This document shows, one piece after another, positions 26,464 through 39,974 of a stretch of DNA of 64,000 nt (the first letter of the stretch is position 1; every line of letters starts with the position of its first letter). Below the pieces are notes generated by a model. That model saw only the letters and a program-made list of their open reading frames with translations. It searched no databases and was not told the DNA's origin. This stretch comes from Helicoverpa zea (Eukaryota; Arthropoda; Insecta; Lepidoptera; Noctuidae). Location of the stretch: NCBI RefSeq assembly GCF_022581195.2, contig NC_061462.1:11532001-11596000 (forward strand), given 5' to 3'. The translations under genes and the position numbers were made by a program.

Positions 26464-29400
26464 ATAACTAAAATTAGCATCAGAACTTCTATGTAAATGG
26501 TAAATTTTTCCATAATTGTCATCTGTAGTAAAAACATGATTAATCTGTCACGTAACATGAGGTAACACTAGAAAGCGATGGTCACAAATTAAAGAAGAAT
26601 GCAATTGATATGCAATCGGCGATCGCTATTAGAGTAGTGACTAGATTAAACATTTACATTGTAATACAGAATTAATTTGTAGTTTCTCCGTACGTGAGTG
26701 GCAGATTGGTAGCTAATGACAGTTACATGAAATTGAAACGTAACATGATATTGGTAAGATGTTGTCTTGTGACGTGTTGTAATTAAGACGACGATGATGA
26801 TATTGTTGGTAACCAAGTGTCGAACATTAGAAAAAAGGCAACATGATTAATTACTGGAGTTTTTGTTGTGTAGAGAAATTGCGACAAGATTACAATTAAT
26901 ACCCCAAACTTAAATACGGCAAATCCAAGAAAAGGCCTGTATTCTTAACATGGGCTGACTGACTAGCTAAAAACCCTGATATTTGAACGTTGTTTTAAAA
27001 AGCAACCACCCAAAGATAGCAAAAATCTGCCAATCCATGGTAGTCCAAATAGAACAGAAGTTAAACCTTCCTATCTCTGGGATCTCATTACCATAGACAA
27101 GATTGCGGTGCAGGTGCGAAGTGGCTCGCGTATCGAGGTTGCGCGACATCGCCACGCTCTGAATGATCCGGCTATTGGTAATCGTACATCATGTGATACC
27201 TGTCTCGTATGTGGTGTGTATGTGTGAGAAATCGGGATTTGAATGCATTGGTGGGTAATATTTTGAAATGTTTTTTAAGATTTGCAATATTACAGGAAGA
27301 AAGTTTGTCTAATTCAGGACTGTTCTTAGAAGGTCAATCAAAAAAGATGATCGATAAAATGGATTGGTACGATAATTTTGGATCAGGGACTGGGTTTAGA
27401 TCCTATTTATTAGTTACATAATTAACTGTACATGTCAACTTTAGATATGCCTTCCAATGTTCCAAGGCTGATACTATAAGTAGGAAGCTAGTGTACAGTG
27501 TACAGACCTAGATAAAAAAAAACGGTGGGTTGAAGCATGTCAATCAGCAACCGATAAGACCAGCAACAATACATTACCTTATGCCGTAATTAAGCTTCGG
27601 CAATTTAAGACACCTGAATTTGTTTAAAAGTAATCCGTAACTAGATTTATTATAATCTGCTTATGTTTCAACGTCTGAAGTTTTCGCCAGTTTCTTATCT
27701 TCAGATTTTTGGCAAGAAAATGATACGATTAGTTTACTTTTTAGATAAAAGTTTGATCGTGCCAAGTTTTTTGACTGCCATGAATTCTAAATGTTTTCAG
27801 CCAAGTTGAGTCATTTATTTTGCAAGAAGAATCAGCGAAGAAAGAATGTAACTTTAAAAGAATCTTTTCGAAAACATCGACCCTTCAAGCGTATTTTTCA
27901 ACGCCGACAGTAGTTACTGACTGAAAAAAACTTAAAGGACGATCATAATGACATTAGGCACTTTTAATTACGACAAGGCACAGGCGCGCCCACCCAGGGG
28001 CGTTGAACTAATAGCTATTACACGTAAAGTATTACAGCTGCAGTAAAAACTATACCGTCGCGACGACCGCACTTTTATACCCAAAGAATTTATAGAGAGA
28101 CTATTCGAATTTGCAGTTAATTCCTACTTTAAGAGAATATATAAAGGAAATGGAAAGGGAAGCTAAAGTGGTTAATAAAATGGCGTCGACTTTTTCTAGA
28201 AAGTCGCCCGGTGAAAATAGTGCTTCGATCGCAATTATGGCGGCTGAAAAAGGAGAAAATTGAAATGATAATGACTATGAATTATTTTCAGCTTCCTATT
28301 GGTGATAATTTTTGAACTTTAATAAAATTAAACCTTTTGACGTATTCGAAACATGTTGAAGAATAAAATGTTCGCATAAATAAAACATAGGTGAACACTT
28401 CGATCAAATTGAACACTCACATTGGATCCATGTGAATAACTATGACTCCAAACCAAGTGACATAATCTGACAAAAATTGAATTAGCATACCCCACCGTCA
28501 TTTTAATACCCATTAATATAACATCGACAGTAATACCAGCAGAAAAATTCCGATCACACCACAATGGATATAAAAATTCCATCATGGCACCCGGAGTCCA
28601 AATCAGCTGATATTCTGGCTCCTAGCCAGGGTCGCGGGCAGACTTGCGCATTGCGTCGGTAAACAGTCTCGTATTGACAAACCTGGGGATGTGTTCAACA
28701 AGCTGGTTTTTATAGGCTACGATATTTATTGGGTAGCGAAGGATGCGTCGAAGTTTATGTAAGCAACGGAAGGACAAGGCAGTAAAATTTTAGATAGGCA
28801 GACATTTCTAACAGTTGAGATCGTTTCTTGTCGAACATTCGACGGATCAAAAGTGATCAGTGGTTTTCACATAGATTTAAGTGGGCTAAATTAGATGGAG
28901 CTTCCTCATCAAATAAACTTTGCGTGAGATATTCAGTTACGGATGACTGTGACCTTAGGGCGTGCAGATGGGTCATGTCTCATGCATCACTATTAAAAAA
29001 AAAGAAAAACATGGTTGTTCTGACAATCTAATCTATGTAACTTTAAATGAGACATGAACACGCATTGTTGTCGTTGGCTTGGTGAAGGATGAACTATAGA
29101 TGGTAAATGATGAATCATTCATTAGGCTAAGACCTGCCTACATTCCATTTACTTGCATCAAATCGCCTACGGAAACCTTGAAGCCTGTAAATACTTTAAT
29201 CATTAGTTAACGAACATAGAGATTTAAGTTAATCACTCATATGTGAAAAGGGCGTGACGGTGCAAGTGTCAGAATTTGAAAAGGAAAATTATAACAATTT
29301 AATTTGGTGAAACCGACGAATCGTGTAGGGTGCCGGCTGCATCGTGCGAGTTATGTAACGCCACTACTTGTACTCGTACAGTATCTGATAATCTAGTAAG

Positions 29401-31485
29401 ATTGCTGGAACCATTCATGAAATGGAAAATGTTTATATTAGAAAGTACACCTATCGTAATACTGTTAGGAATGTTGATGACTATACGTAAAACATTATTC
29501 AACTTAAAGATTGAAATAACTATGGATTAACACAATGTTTGTGAGACTTTTATATTATGACTTATCTGTGAATCACACGTTTTTCAAAATCTACCGTTGT
29601 ACAAAAATGACAAGTTTACACAAAACCCAGTGCATGTCTAGGACAAATATTTGCTCATACCAAAATGTAGGCATTGCCAATGTCGTGCTGAGTGCTGTAC
29701 CATCCACCGTTAGTCGTCTGTTTATCAAAATAATGTCTGTGACGTCATATCTTGACAATGCGATTAGACAGTGATTACGTCAGCTATTTATAACGCGAAC
29801 TTTCTGCTGAATCTATTACTGACGCTATCAATCTTCGGCTAGCGGTTAAACCTTTGTGCGATTCGACTCTATTTTGTGTTTCAATTCAGAAAATTATTCA
29901 CTGCAAGCGTTTCATAACAGGATTTGAAGTGATTTTACTGTGTTCAGATCTAGGCAAATTGAATTGTACACAATCAATTTAGTGCATCAAATTGTCATCC
30001 TGCAAACTATTGTAGTCATTTGCAGTACCGAAGCGTATTTGTCTCACAAAGACAAAAGCATTGTCACATAATGCGGTCCTAACTACAAGCGGACACAGGA
30101 CGATATCCAATACATTAAAATCACCAAACAATACCTCTTTGTAAAAGACTCCTCAATAAAAAATAATACTGTTTCCCTAACGACTAAGCCTGTTAAACTA
30201 AGCTCGAATATATTGCAGAAAATTCGCGAACACCACCGATGTCACTGTGATTTATTAAATTTTCTTTTAGCACTAAACACATCACATCCTTTGTACATAA
30301 CTTCCACGGCAGTTCTCACTATTCAAGTTTTCATCGTCACCACGAAAAAAATACTAAAAAAATTGATTCTCTACGAAATTAACTGCGCGAGTTAAAAACG
30401 CGAAATAATTTTGTTATATTCAAATCCAACATATTTCCTTCCACGAGGAAGGAGAGAGTGGATTGTTTTGTTACTGTTGATTAATTATGAAAATAAAAGT
30501 GTTCAGCGCCGGGACACGTCCGGACAACGCCGGCGACGCGACTGCAAGGATCGACCGTGCCAACCCTAGGGGAGGCTGCGTAAGTGCGCGCGACAGACGA
30601 CCCAATACCAACCTACAGTCCACCCACATAAAGTTGTAATTTCACCATCCCACTATTATTCGACAAACGCGTGCCGTTCACTTTTGAAACGTCGCAAGAA
30701 GTTACGACGCGCGTTCAGTAATCGGGCTTATGTTGAACGCATAAAGTGGAAATTAGTTTGGCGATAAAATCTGGGGAAACACTAGGGATGAGGTGCGGTC
30801 GCAGTGAACTTGAATGGGGGTATAAACGCCAGGGTGGGCGTTGTTTCGCTCAGAAGGCTGTTACCGGGTGCTTTCATTAAACTCACTTTGTTATCACGCC
30901 AATATAACCATCCGGATATGTTCTATTACTCCTTTGGGTCATATGTTGTTTGCATATTCATCAACTACGTCATTTTCAATTAGAGAACTACCATTTTGTA
31001 TTTTTTCAGTGAACTGTGGCCTGTAAAAGCTTAATTGAGGTTTGTCGAGCATTCCTTTCAATCTTGCCTTCAAAGGTTTTAATTTCTGCATTCAGGGTGC
31101 TTATTAATCATCCCTAGTATTCAAAACATGGGTCTATTTGGTAAGATTCTGAGAATTTTCCATCCTACTGTTTGGCCACAACCCCCATCCCCTTAGTCCA
31201 CGTGACTCGATCAGCCACAGCATCCACGTGAGCCGGATTGTCCAATCAATAAGCCCAAGGTAGCTCGCTTTCACACTAATTGTAATTAGAGAAGGATAGT
31301 CTATTGTTTACATTAGTATTGGGATTGGAATGGCCTTTAACTGTTTGGATTTGTTATTTGACTGCGGTTTAGGAAGGATTAGTTAATTTGGATTGGGGAA
31401 CCGCTATTGTCTAGACGTCAATTGTTTTATGAAATGCTGTAGCTAGTTTTGCTTTGTGTGTTTCAGATAGTTTACTTAATGATCA
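26464..31485. other. Gene-free DNA with a CpG-rich patch
   Basis: No gene is supported. A CpG-rich patch at about 30500-30760 (for example GGACACGTCCGGACAACGCC) stands out from the AT-rich surroundings and could be a promoter or repeat, but no open frame or splice signal is attached to it. The short frames around 28.8-29.8 kb lack protein-like features. Confidence 0.35.
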
Positions 31486-31680
31486 TCTATACTAATATTA
31501 TAAAGCTGAAGAGTTTGTTTGTTTGTTTGAACGCGCTAATACCAGGAACTACTGGTCCGATTTGAAAATTTCTTTCAGTGTTAGATAGCCCATTTATCGA
31601 GGAAGGCTATAGGCTACTTTTTATCCTGGTACGGGAAGTAGTTCCCACGGGATGCGGGTGAAACCGCTGGCAGAAGCTAG
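31486..31680 (+). mobile_element. Complete short non-autonomous Helitron (195 bp)
   Basis: The element begins TCTATACTAATATTATAAAG, contains the TTTGTTTGTTTGAACGCG and TAGATAGCCCATTTATCGAG blocks, and ends GCAGAAGCTAG. It sits precisely between an A (31485) and a T (31681), the Helitron insertion rule, with 5' TC and 3' CTAG ends and no target duplication. It has no coding capacity and would depend on a Rep/helicase from elsewhere. Degenerate relatives occur at 48718-48896, 52153-52228 and 57921-58048. Confidence 0.85.
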
Positions 31681-34600
31681 TGTTTTGTATAATGTTGATG
31701 AATTGTAATAAATAAGAGTTAACTTAGAAAGCTATAAAATAAATAACAAACCAATAGAATCAAAACAATAAATCAAAGGATAAATTATAACAATATTGCA
31801 CAAAGGGAAACCAACAAAATCAGTTTGTAACACAAGCCATATTAATTCAATTCTATTGGATTTCCGAACAATAAGGAGGAAAGATTATTGTATGGCTGAA
31901 CCGAGCACATTTTGTGATTGTTGCTGTTAATTTACACGAATGAAAGAACGCCGGAGAGCTTCAGTGGCTTATCTTAATTAGAAGTTGCAGACTTCTGGTC
32001 GTAGAGAATAATAAGTAATGTAAGTTCTTTGTCTATAAAGTTCATAAGTTAAGTAGGGTTATACTCTTTAATATTACAGGTGCTTTTGTTCTTCTTTTCC
32101 CGCCTACAAGTCAGTTTCCATTAGAGTAATTATTTATTTTTGTTGAGCACTCCAGTGAAACTTTTAGGTTTGACATGCCGCCCACTTTTGGGACTAAAAT
32201 GTCAATCTTTCATCCGGGACTGGTAGACACGATAAGAGAAAATTGTGTGGGATTAACATTATAGGAATAACTTTTTTACAACAATACACTAGACAATGAC
32301 TAGTGGGGGTCAAGATATTAATTAATGATGGGCAGAGGACAAGAAAAATTGAAAGGACTCTGGTAAAGCATGCACCATGGAGTTTGCAAAGGCAAATACA
32401 AAGAACATAAGTGCGATGATACGTCACAAAGTAAATAAATTCACTGCACGTACCCCGAAGGAAGCGACATGCTGTGCATAAACAATTTCTGACGTCGCAG
32501 AACAAAATATTAGGAACGGAAGCTTGGCCCCAGTGTTTCGCGACTTGCCGTAAAATGTTGCCATGTGAATATTTGATGGGATTTGCGACGGGAGACGTGT
32601 ATGACGGTATGAAAAATGTTTAAATGAGTTGCAGCATTTAGAAGTCACTTTGATGAGGCTAACTATTTTAGATTAAAGATTAAACTGACGTGATGCAATG
32701 AGCGAGTGTCACGAAACGTGCAAATAAATACCTACTAAAAATTCGAGGTACATTGCTCCTTGAGAAACTCGCAGATGATAGAAGCTGATTCCAGGTCGTA
32801 TCTGGCCCAGTTGCAGGTTGCAACAAAGTTAAAAAAAAATTGGAAAAAAACAGGCTTCTCCTTCAATATGCAAAAATGTTTCTGTTCAAAAAAACTCCAT
32901 TTACAGAATTGGAATACCAACATTACCAACAGCTTCAATCACTTAAGACTATACGATTCAAATTCCAACAAACTAAACAGATTAAAATTCACGTTCCAGA
33001 CATCGATAACTTAAATTGCTATCGAAGAGCAGACGGTGAAAGCTATTAAAGTAAGCGACAAGCCACCAGGCAAACAGAAGTTGACAGAGCAAAAATATTA
33101 GGAACGGAAGCAATTCTGTGTTTGGTGTTAAAACGTTGTGGTCTGCATAAGTTATAGACTTTGCAAGTTATGTGGGTGTGAGAACTATTTGAGGCGTAGG
33201 AGTGGCTGTCCGGCTTGTAATAAGGACGCTTTGCATAAAGGAACTGCTTGTCTTTCATTTATAATCACTATGTAGGGTTTAATCGAGGCAAGTGTGTTAG
33301 GGAATTTGTTACGGCACTCCTTCGTAGCGTGAAGGGCCATTTTGTGGGTTGTATTTTAAAATTCAAAGCTCCCCAGGTGGAATTTTATTTCAACTTGTAT
33401 TTTTAATAGAGTACTTCGCAAAATTTTATCAAGAAGTAGGTAAATTGCATCATAAGGCAAAGGAGAACGGTGGTTCATCAAACCTGTACAAACTGGAAGC
33501 AAGTTTAATTAAAACACCTGACAAGCTAGCGTGTATTCATCCAATCAATTTAATTAGCACCTTCTCTTTGGATGAATACTTCGACAAGTACGTAACTTCG
33601 AGCTTCAATACACCAGCGCCATTTCTAATTACCACAAGCTGAGCTGTAAAGCTCAGAACACATGAGACCACTAAGAAAACTCAATACAATATGTATTTTC
33701 AATTTTCTGGGATGAAAATATCAAGAAACTTATCAAAAAATCTGAGGATTAGACTGGTGCATTACACATTAAGGCAATACAAAATAAGTTCGTTGATTTG
33801 TAACAAAACCCAAAAAGGCTTGTTTTAAGTCGTCTGATTGAAAAGCCGGTGTTACCAAATAGAGACTTATAAGAGGATTAGATCTAGTTGCTGAAAGGTC
33901 GATCGGTAATCACTCTGTCAAGCGTGGCTATCGCATTATCCGCTTAAAGTTAACTTTAGGCGATCAGGAGACAATTTAACGGTAACAAGTTGCTACAGGT
34001 TTTTAAGGATGTCACTTGATTATATCAAATCGTTGTTTGATTGTTGCTGGATTTCCATAACCTGCCAATTTGTTTATGAATTTTGACATTAGCCTCAAAC
34101 AAGTTGTTTGATTCCTATTTCCAGTAGGCACATTAACTAATAGGTCATTGAAATCAGCCGTAAATGGTGGAGGTATATTTACCTACTGATAGTTAGTAAC
34201 GTAGTTATCTCACCATCTAAATAAAATTACATTTGTGACGTAAACTAAGGTTACATTAGTTACATAAGCTAAAATGTTTATTTACGACTCAGATGGAAAT
34301 GGACAAACTCCAGATCTAGGTCGCACGTGTAACTTGTTCAGTCATCTGAAAACTGTGCAAATTGAAAAGTTGGAACGACTGAAAAACGAACAAGTTTTCT
34401 ACTGGAAAATAGTTCTGCTGCAGTGAGCTTGCAATTATTTGACAATTATTTCCCGTATTTGGAGATATAGCAGCTGACCGTTTCTTTTAGATTTATAACA
34501 TAGCACATCTTTGGAAGTCGTCACAGGTAGTCATGAGCCAGAAAGCCTGACAATCAGTTTTATTGCCTTGAGGTGTCTCGACAGGCAGTGTTTTTAAATG

Positions 34601-37600
34601 TTGCCATTCAGCTGTATACGCTTAGACAAGACCACAATTGGGAAAAGATTAGGCAGATGATGATCCTACGCATAATTATAATTTTCTCAAAAAAATAAGG
34701 ACATTATATCCCAGCTTTACTGGTATAAAGGTAGGTGGCCACGTCGGAAGCCGCACGGTTGGCTCGCACGTGAATACATAGGTTGTGTAGTGTTGCTTTT
34801 GATAAATGTGTAGGGACCCGACGGGATCTCGCTAAACCGTACGGTTAACAGGACAAATGTGAGAAATAAAGATGTTCGTACCCTCTCTTGCTTGAGAGCT
34901 AAGGAATAAAGTTGTTAAAATGAAATGTTTGTTTAAATTGACAATGTAAAACATGCTACAGACCAGGGATGAGATCACAAACCTCTAAGTAATTCATAAG
35001 CATAACAAAATTGAAAAATAGCCCAGTCTATTTTCAGAAGTCGTATTCGATATATTTCTTGTAACAAGCAACACTTCTGCCCCCAAAAAGCGACTTACAT
35101 TCGCTTACTTGAAATCCATTACCGTTTAAACGCCAAGACAGTAATCATTCTTGCAAGACGAAAGTCCCAACCGTCTCTCTCTTCCGGAGGTCTTCCCTCT
35201 GTAGGGGATTACAACTTATTGCACGGAGATTAGATTTCCCTCCCTATTGCTACGCGCTGCAATTTTCCTCTCCCAGTATTTTGGGAGATAACTCAGTTAT
35301 TTGAATAGCGCTACAGTTTGTGGGAAATTAAATATTAATGATGGGGCTAAATGACTTTTAGGGGTAATGTGTTGGCAGAGAGATTTAATATTTCATGGTG
35401 ATGTTTGGTTAGGTAATTTGTGATTGTTACAGTGGAGCATGACTTGTAACTTTTATGATAGGTTTGAGCATGAATTTTGTTACATACAGACAAGAGGTTT
35501 CATAAAAAGAATATCTACATTCAATTATGATTTTTCTGAAAGGTAACATGATCTGCAATTATGCTGTTATGCTACATCAGTCCTCATTTAAATCGCCAAG
35601 AACTCACTTCCAAAATCGCTTTTCTATAACTCTCCCCATACCATTTCAAAGGAAAACTACTCTAATGCCAAAACACACCACATATTCCGATCCCCAACAA
35701 AGCTATCAGTCGTACCTACATCAACGTGAATCGATCCCATCATTAGCACCCCTATTGATATATGGGAACCATTGATTGTGTGTTAGCAGGTTCACTATTC
35801 CATAGTAAAGAAAGGATACGGGGGTATGGGGGCTAGTATTACATAGAATGCGGAAGGGTGAGATTTATAGTAGGTTGAGATTAAAGGAAGAAAGGAAAAT
35901 ACAGAATCGTAGGAAAATAACGCTATTCAAGCATGATATTGCTGTGTCAACATTGAAATCTATATAGTAAATGAAAAATAAGTTTTTCATCAGAGGCACA
36001 AGTGAAATCGAGGAAGTAGCGAATAGTATGCCTCTAAAAAGATAACTTCGCCATTATATTCGTCTGTAACATAAGTCACAAGTTTCATAAAAACGTTACA
36101 AATGAGATACACTTTTATATAAAATCTCAATATAAACGCATTTATAGTTCTTTCTTCATTTATTAAAACGTTACGAGCCTAAGCTGACATTTCCAATTTG
36201 CAGAAAAGATTAAGTACCTTCATTCCTCATCGAAAAAATATAGCCCTAAAGCATAAGGCAGGGTTCAACACGATTGCACGAACATTTCCCCTTTGCTGCA
36301 CGATCCCTTTGCACCCCAAAGCTATGTGCAGACATCCTAATATTAATTTAGTACAAAAACATGGGATTTGTTATTTCGACACAGTGGGGTGTCCTTTAAA
36401 TGCGATGTTTGTTTGAATTGTTTTAGGAATGATAATTGACATGGAATTGTTTAATTAGTATGTGTAATTAAAGGGAACGTAAAAACCTAACCTTTCTACA
36501 ACAATTATCTGATAGTTGAATTTAAGTCTAGTCAGTCTCTGTAAATCCAACCAAGAAGAAAGACACACTTTCTGTCTTCGATTTTCTTTCACTATCGACA
36601 TAAAAAAGCTACAAAAGGACTACATGCAGAAATAAAATATTTACCAAGTACATACATGTAGCAGGATTGACAGACCGGGGTGCGCCGTCCATTTACGTAA
36701 TGCCACTACATCGAGGCTATTTTACAGGATTTTATATTGCATCTATCGCTCTATACTGCTGTATAAGACTTATTAAGTTACAAATGTTTGGAAACACTTC
36801 TAAGATACAAGTGGGCGTAGTTTATAAACATTCCAAGAACATAGCGTAGGTTGGATTAAACATTCTTTAACTCTAAGACTAAAGAGCAAGCCACAGGTTC
36901 AAAAAGCTACTAAGTACACCAATGTATAAAAATCGTCTGACCTATCAACAATAACAATCAAACCACACAAATAAACCTACCATTCAAAAAGCCACTCAAG
37001 TTAATGGCAACATTATTAACACCATAAAAAAAGTTCAGAAATGTCAATCACAAGTCTCCCCACACGTCTGTTACCCATGGGGAATATTTACCCGGGTGTG
37101 TTTGGGTCGGGAATCGAAGCGGCTTCGTATCGATCCGACCACGGCGAATGGTAATGGGGGAAGCGAGTTCGTATTTTATTTTTGTTCCTCGAAAGTTGTA
37201 GAAATGCAGGCATTGTGCAGTTAGGGTGTTTTATGGAAGGTGGGTAACTATGTTTTGCATACGCTTAAGCTTAAAAAAGGTGGCTAAGCGATTTTTAAAT
37301 ATTTAGTAAACAGAAAAGCGAATTTCTGTGAATTTAACTAGCGCGAAGTCTGGTAAACAACTTAGTAAGTACATAAGTACATATATTAATTCACCTTTCT
37401 TCTCTTCACTTATAAGATTTCAGCCCTCAACGCTGTGGACTTCCTCAAGTATCAAATATTGCTTTCATCAATTCACGGTTTTATTAAATTTTCCACTCTT
37501 TGGGAATACGATCGACTTGAAAAACACACGATTGGATTCTACAGGTACCTACAGGAATCCAATACACGAAGATCAGGTTAATTCATAATATAACGTGGAT

Positions 37601-38387
37601 ACGTACGTAATAGGAAAAGTGTTATTGTATATTTACAGAATATTGCAAAGATAAACAGTTTGAATCTATCCAAGTGAATGATAAGGAGTTTAATTATAAT
37701 TGTACTTATAACGTGCTTATCTTTGTGAGAACTTTTAGAACTTAATAACGATTGTGATGTAAAATCATACATCGATATAAACAACAGTGTTATTCACAAT
37801 AACTAATTCCATGTTAACAAAACCTTGATTCTTCTATTCATTTGTACGTTTCCCAAAATACTGAAACGGTAATCGCAAAACTGCCCACGTTATGTGGACA
37901 GTTTTGCCATTTGGACGCTGTATGGGTCTAAACTGCGGAAGAAAAAGAGCTCGAAGTTGATCGGTCTTCTTATATAATTGTTCTTATTCTTGGTCTGAAA
38001 TTAACTTTACAGCTGGAGTAAACTAGAAGATAAGTATGTGTAACTTACCTATGAATGTAAGCCGGTATGCGATCCATCTGAACTCCGTAGCAACGAGTGA
38101 AGCACTAACAACACCTCACGAAGTACCTGGTCAATAAATTATCATTAAAAGCCATTTACAGTAAGATCACGGTCTTCCCTCGAAAAGAAATTCGTCTCAT
38201 CAATCTTCTAGCTGGATAGGTATATAGGGTGGTGATTGATACTTCAAACTCAAGATTTCTTATTTAAAATAGGTCTATAAAATAGCTTTCTCGAAAAGTT
38301 AAGCTAGTTGCACCAAGAAATGGGGCTTATGGAGAAGAACTGGCAAACTCCATAGTCAATCTTTAAAAAGTGTCGAGTTGCAAAGGT

Positions 38388-38450
38388 CTTCTTATCATCC
38401 CACTGCTGGGCACAGGCCTCCTCTCACACGGAGAAGGATTGAGCGTTAAG
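38388..38450 (-). repeat. SINE tail fragment
   Basis: CCCACTGCTGGGCACAGGCC followed by TCCTCTCACACGGAGAAGGA matches the tail of the SINE at 16462-16745 almost exactly. No tRNA head is attached, so this is a truncated copy or the shared tail of the partner LINE. Confidence 0.7.
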
Positions 38451-38483
38451 TTTTTAGTAAATACTTAATATCAGCAAATTATA

Positions 38484-38521
38484 AATGAAATGAGATGAAA
38501 TGAAATGAAATCGTTTATTTT
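38484..38521 (-). repeat. LINE-type 3' tail, AATAAACGATTTCATTTCAT
   Basis: Read on the minus strand, GCAAAATAAACGA runs into (TTTCA)n, a typical insect non-LTR retroelement 3' end. The body would lie to the right, up to the GC-rich patch near 38665-38720. No reverse-transcriptase frame is visible, so only the 3' end seems to have been copied. Confidence 0.5.
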
Positions 38522-39669
38522 GCAAGTTGGACATTAAATCACTTTTACGCGTCATTTTTAAGAACGCTGAAGTGATAATGATCTTTATCAATAACACACC
38601 CTCAAAATTAAAAATTCTACTTTCTAGTATTGTTTGTATGATAATTTCGTTTCTCACCTGTACGACGGGAGGGGGCGCGGAGCGGGGCGCGCTCAGCGAG
38701 CCGCACCGACGCCTTTAGCCCCCGCCTGGAAACAACGTGTTAACATATACTACTAATTATTGTTCACTTGTAAACTTTGTGCTGATTGACTGAGTGAAAA
38801 TACAAGAAAAAAGTCAGGAATTTCGTAAAAATATACGATGAACGCACAAGACTAACTTTGAATACAATTAATTACATTACATGTAATACAAACGACCTTT
38901 TATTTACAGGGATATTTTTATCAGACTTCGATACAAGAAAAAGGTTCTCTATTTGAATGTTTGTAAGTTTATTTTTTAAAATTAAGATACTCGTACGTGA
39001 GTACCATCCGCCCGGTATAAGTAGTCCATGGGACCATCTCGTCACTACGAGTTCCTTCGGAAGGCAAATTAAAATGGTGGGTCCTCATTATGCTCTCCTC
39101 AAAGATACATAAAGTTATAATAGGTCCAGAGACGTAATAAATAATCTATAATTTGTCGATAGATTTCCATCCAATTATAATGAACTCTTGCTTTCGCAAT
39201 ACATAATTGGCAAAGTACCAGCTATCTACATGTTTACGTTTAATTAATTCATTAGTTATTACGAAGTATACGGACCTTTTGACATCTCACCTATTTACTT
39301 TACGTAGTCACTAGGACTTACGTAGTTAGGTAACTCTCGGTGAAACCTAACAAAGTTTTAAAAACATACTTTTTGAGGTTCCGCATCCAAAGGGTACTAA
39401 GGAATTCCATTATTAAGTCTGCCCGTCGACAACTGTCCGTCTGTTACCTGTTGGTCTCATGAACCATCATAACTAAATATTTACTGTTTACTATACTACA
39501 CATGAATATCAGCTAGCCTTGATGGATAACGTATGTGACATAAAAAATCCAATCAAAGAAAATACCAAGAATATGGAAACCTGCCCAAATTCCTATCTCT
39601 GCTGACAATCATGACTTCTAACGTAAATTAGAAGGCCCTTCCCATCCATCTTGTACTACAAACTTTAAG

Positions 39670-39974
39670 GGTGAGTTGCACCATTTAACTTCAAGACTGT
39701 GTTCAAACCAAACTAACTGTCAGTTGCCGAATGAGAGCGAACGTTACGCAGTTTATTGTATTTCCATATATGCCTATTCACTTTTTCGTTCACGTCTTAA
39801 CGACGCTATGCAAAGACGCTGACATTCGCCGGCTGACAGTCAGACTGAACGCAGCCTAACCAGCCATAACACAAACCATAACCAGCCGTGTACTTTCCAC
39901 CCATTGGTCAAATCGTGCGATTTGACAACGGAAAATGGTTCGGTTATCGTTATAGTTAAACGGTGCAACTCACC
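39670..39974. mobile_element. 305-bp MITE with inverted ends GGTGAGTTGCACC
   Basis: The left end GGTGAGTTGCACCATTTAAC is matched, with a few mismatches over about 22 bp, by the reverse complement of the right end, GTTAAACGGTGCAACTCACC. The interior is non-coding and has further short inverted words (CTGTCAGTTG/CTGACAGTCAG). The structure fits a miniature DNA transposon. The target duplication is unclear, so the superfamily is left open. Confidence 0.7.

Larger units (their letters stand above)
31681..39669. other. Gene-free DNA with minor repeats
   Basis: No gene is supported. A diverged duplication shares an almost identical 22-23-bp core (AAAATATTAGGAACGGAAGC) at 32501-32523 and 33089-33111. 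A near-perfect hairpin lies at 37875-37907, with arms GCAAAACTGCCCAC and GTGGACAGTTTTGC. A SINE tail and a LINE tail lie near 38.4-38.5 kb. Frames at 32.2-33.6 kb and 35.5 kb look like chance. Confidence 0.4.

Noticed and set aside
32194..33258. Several minus-strand frames of 70-100 codons
   Set aside because: Low-information composition, no splice-site support and mutual overlap with plus-strand frames.
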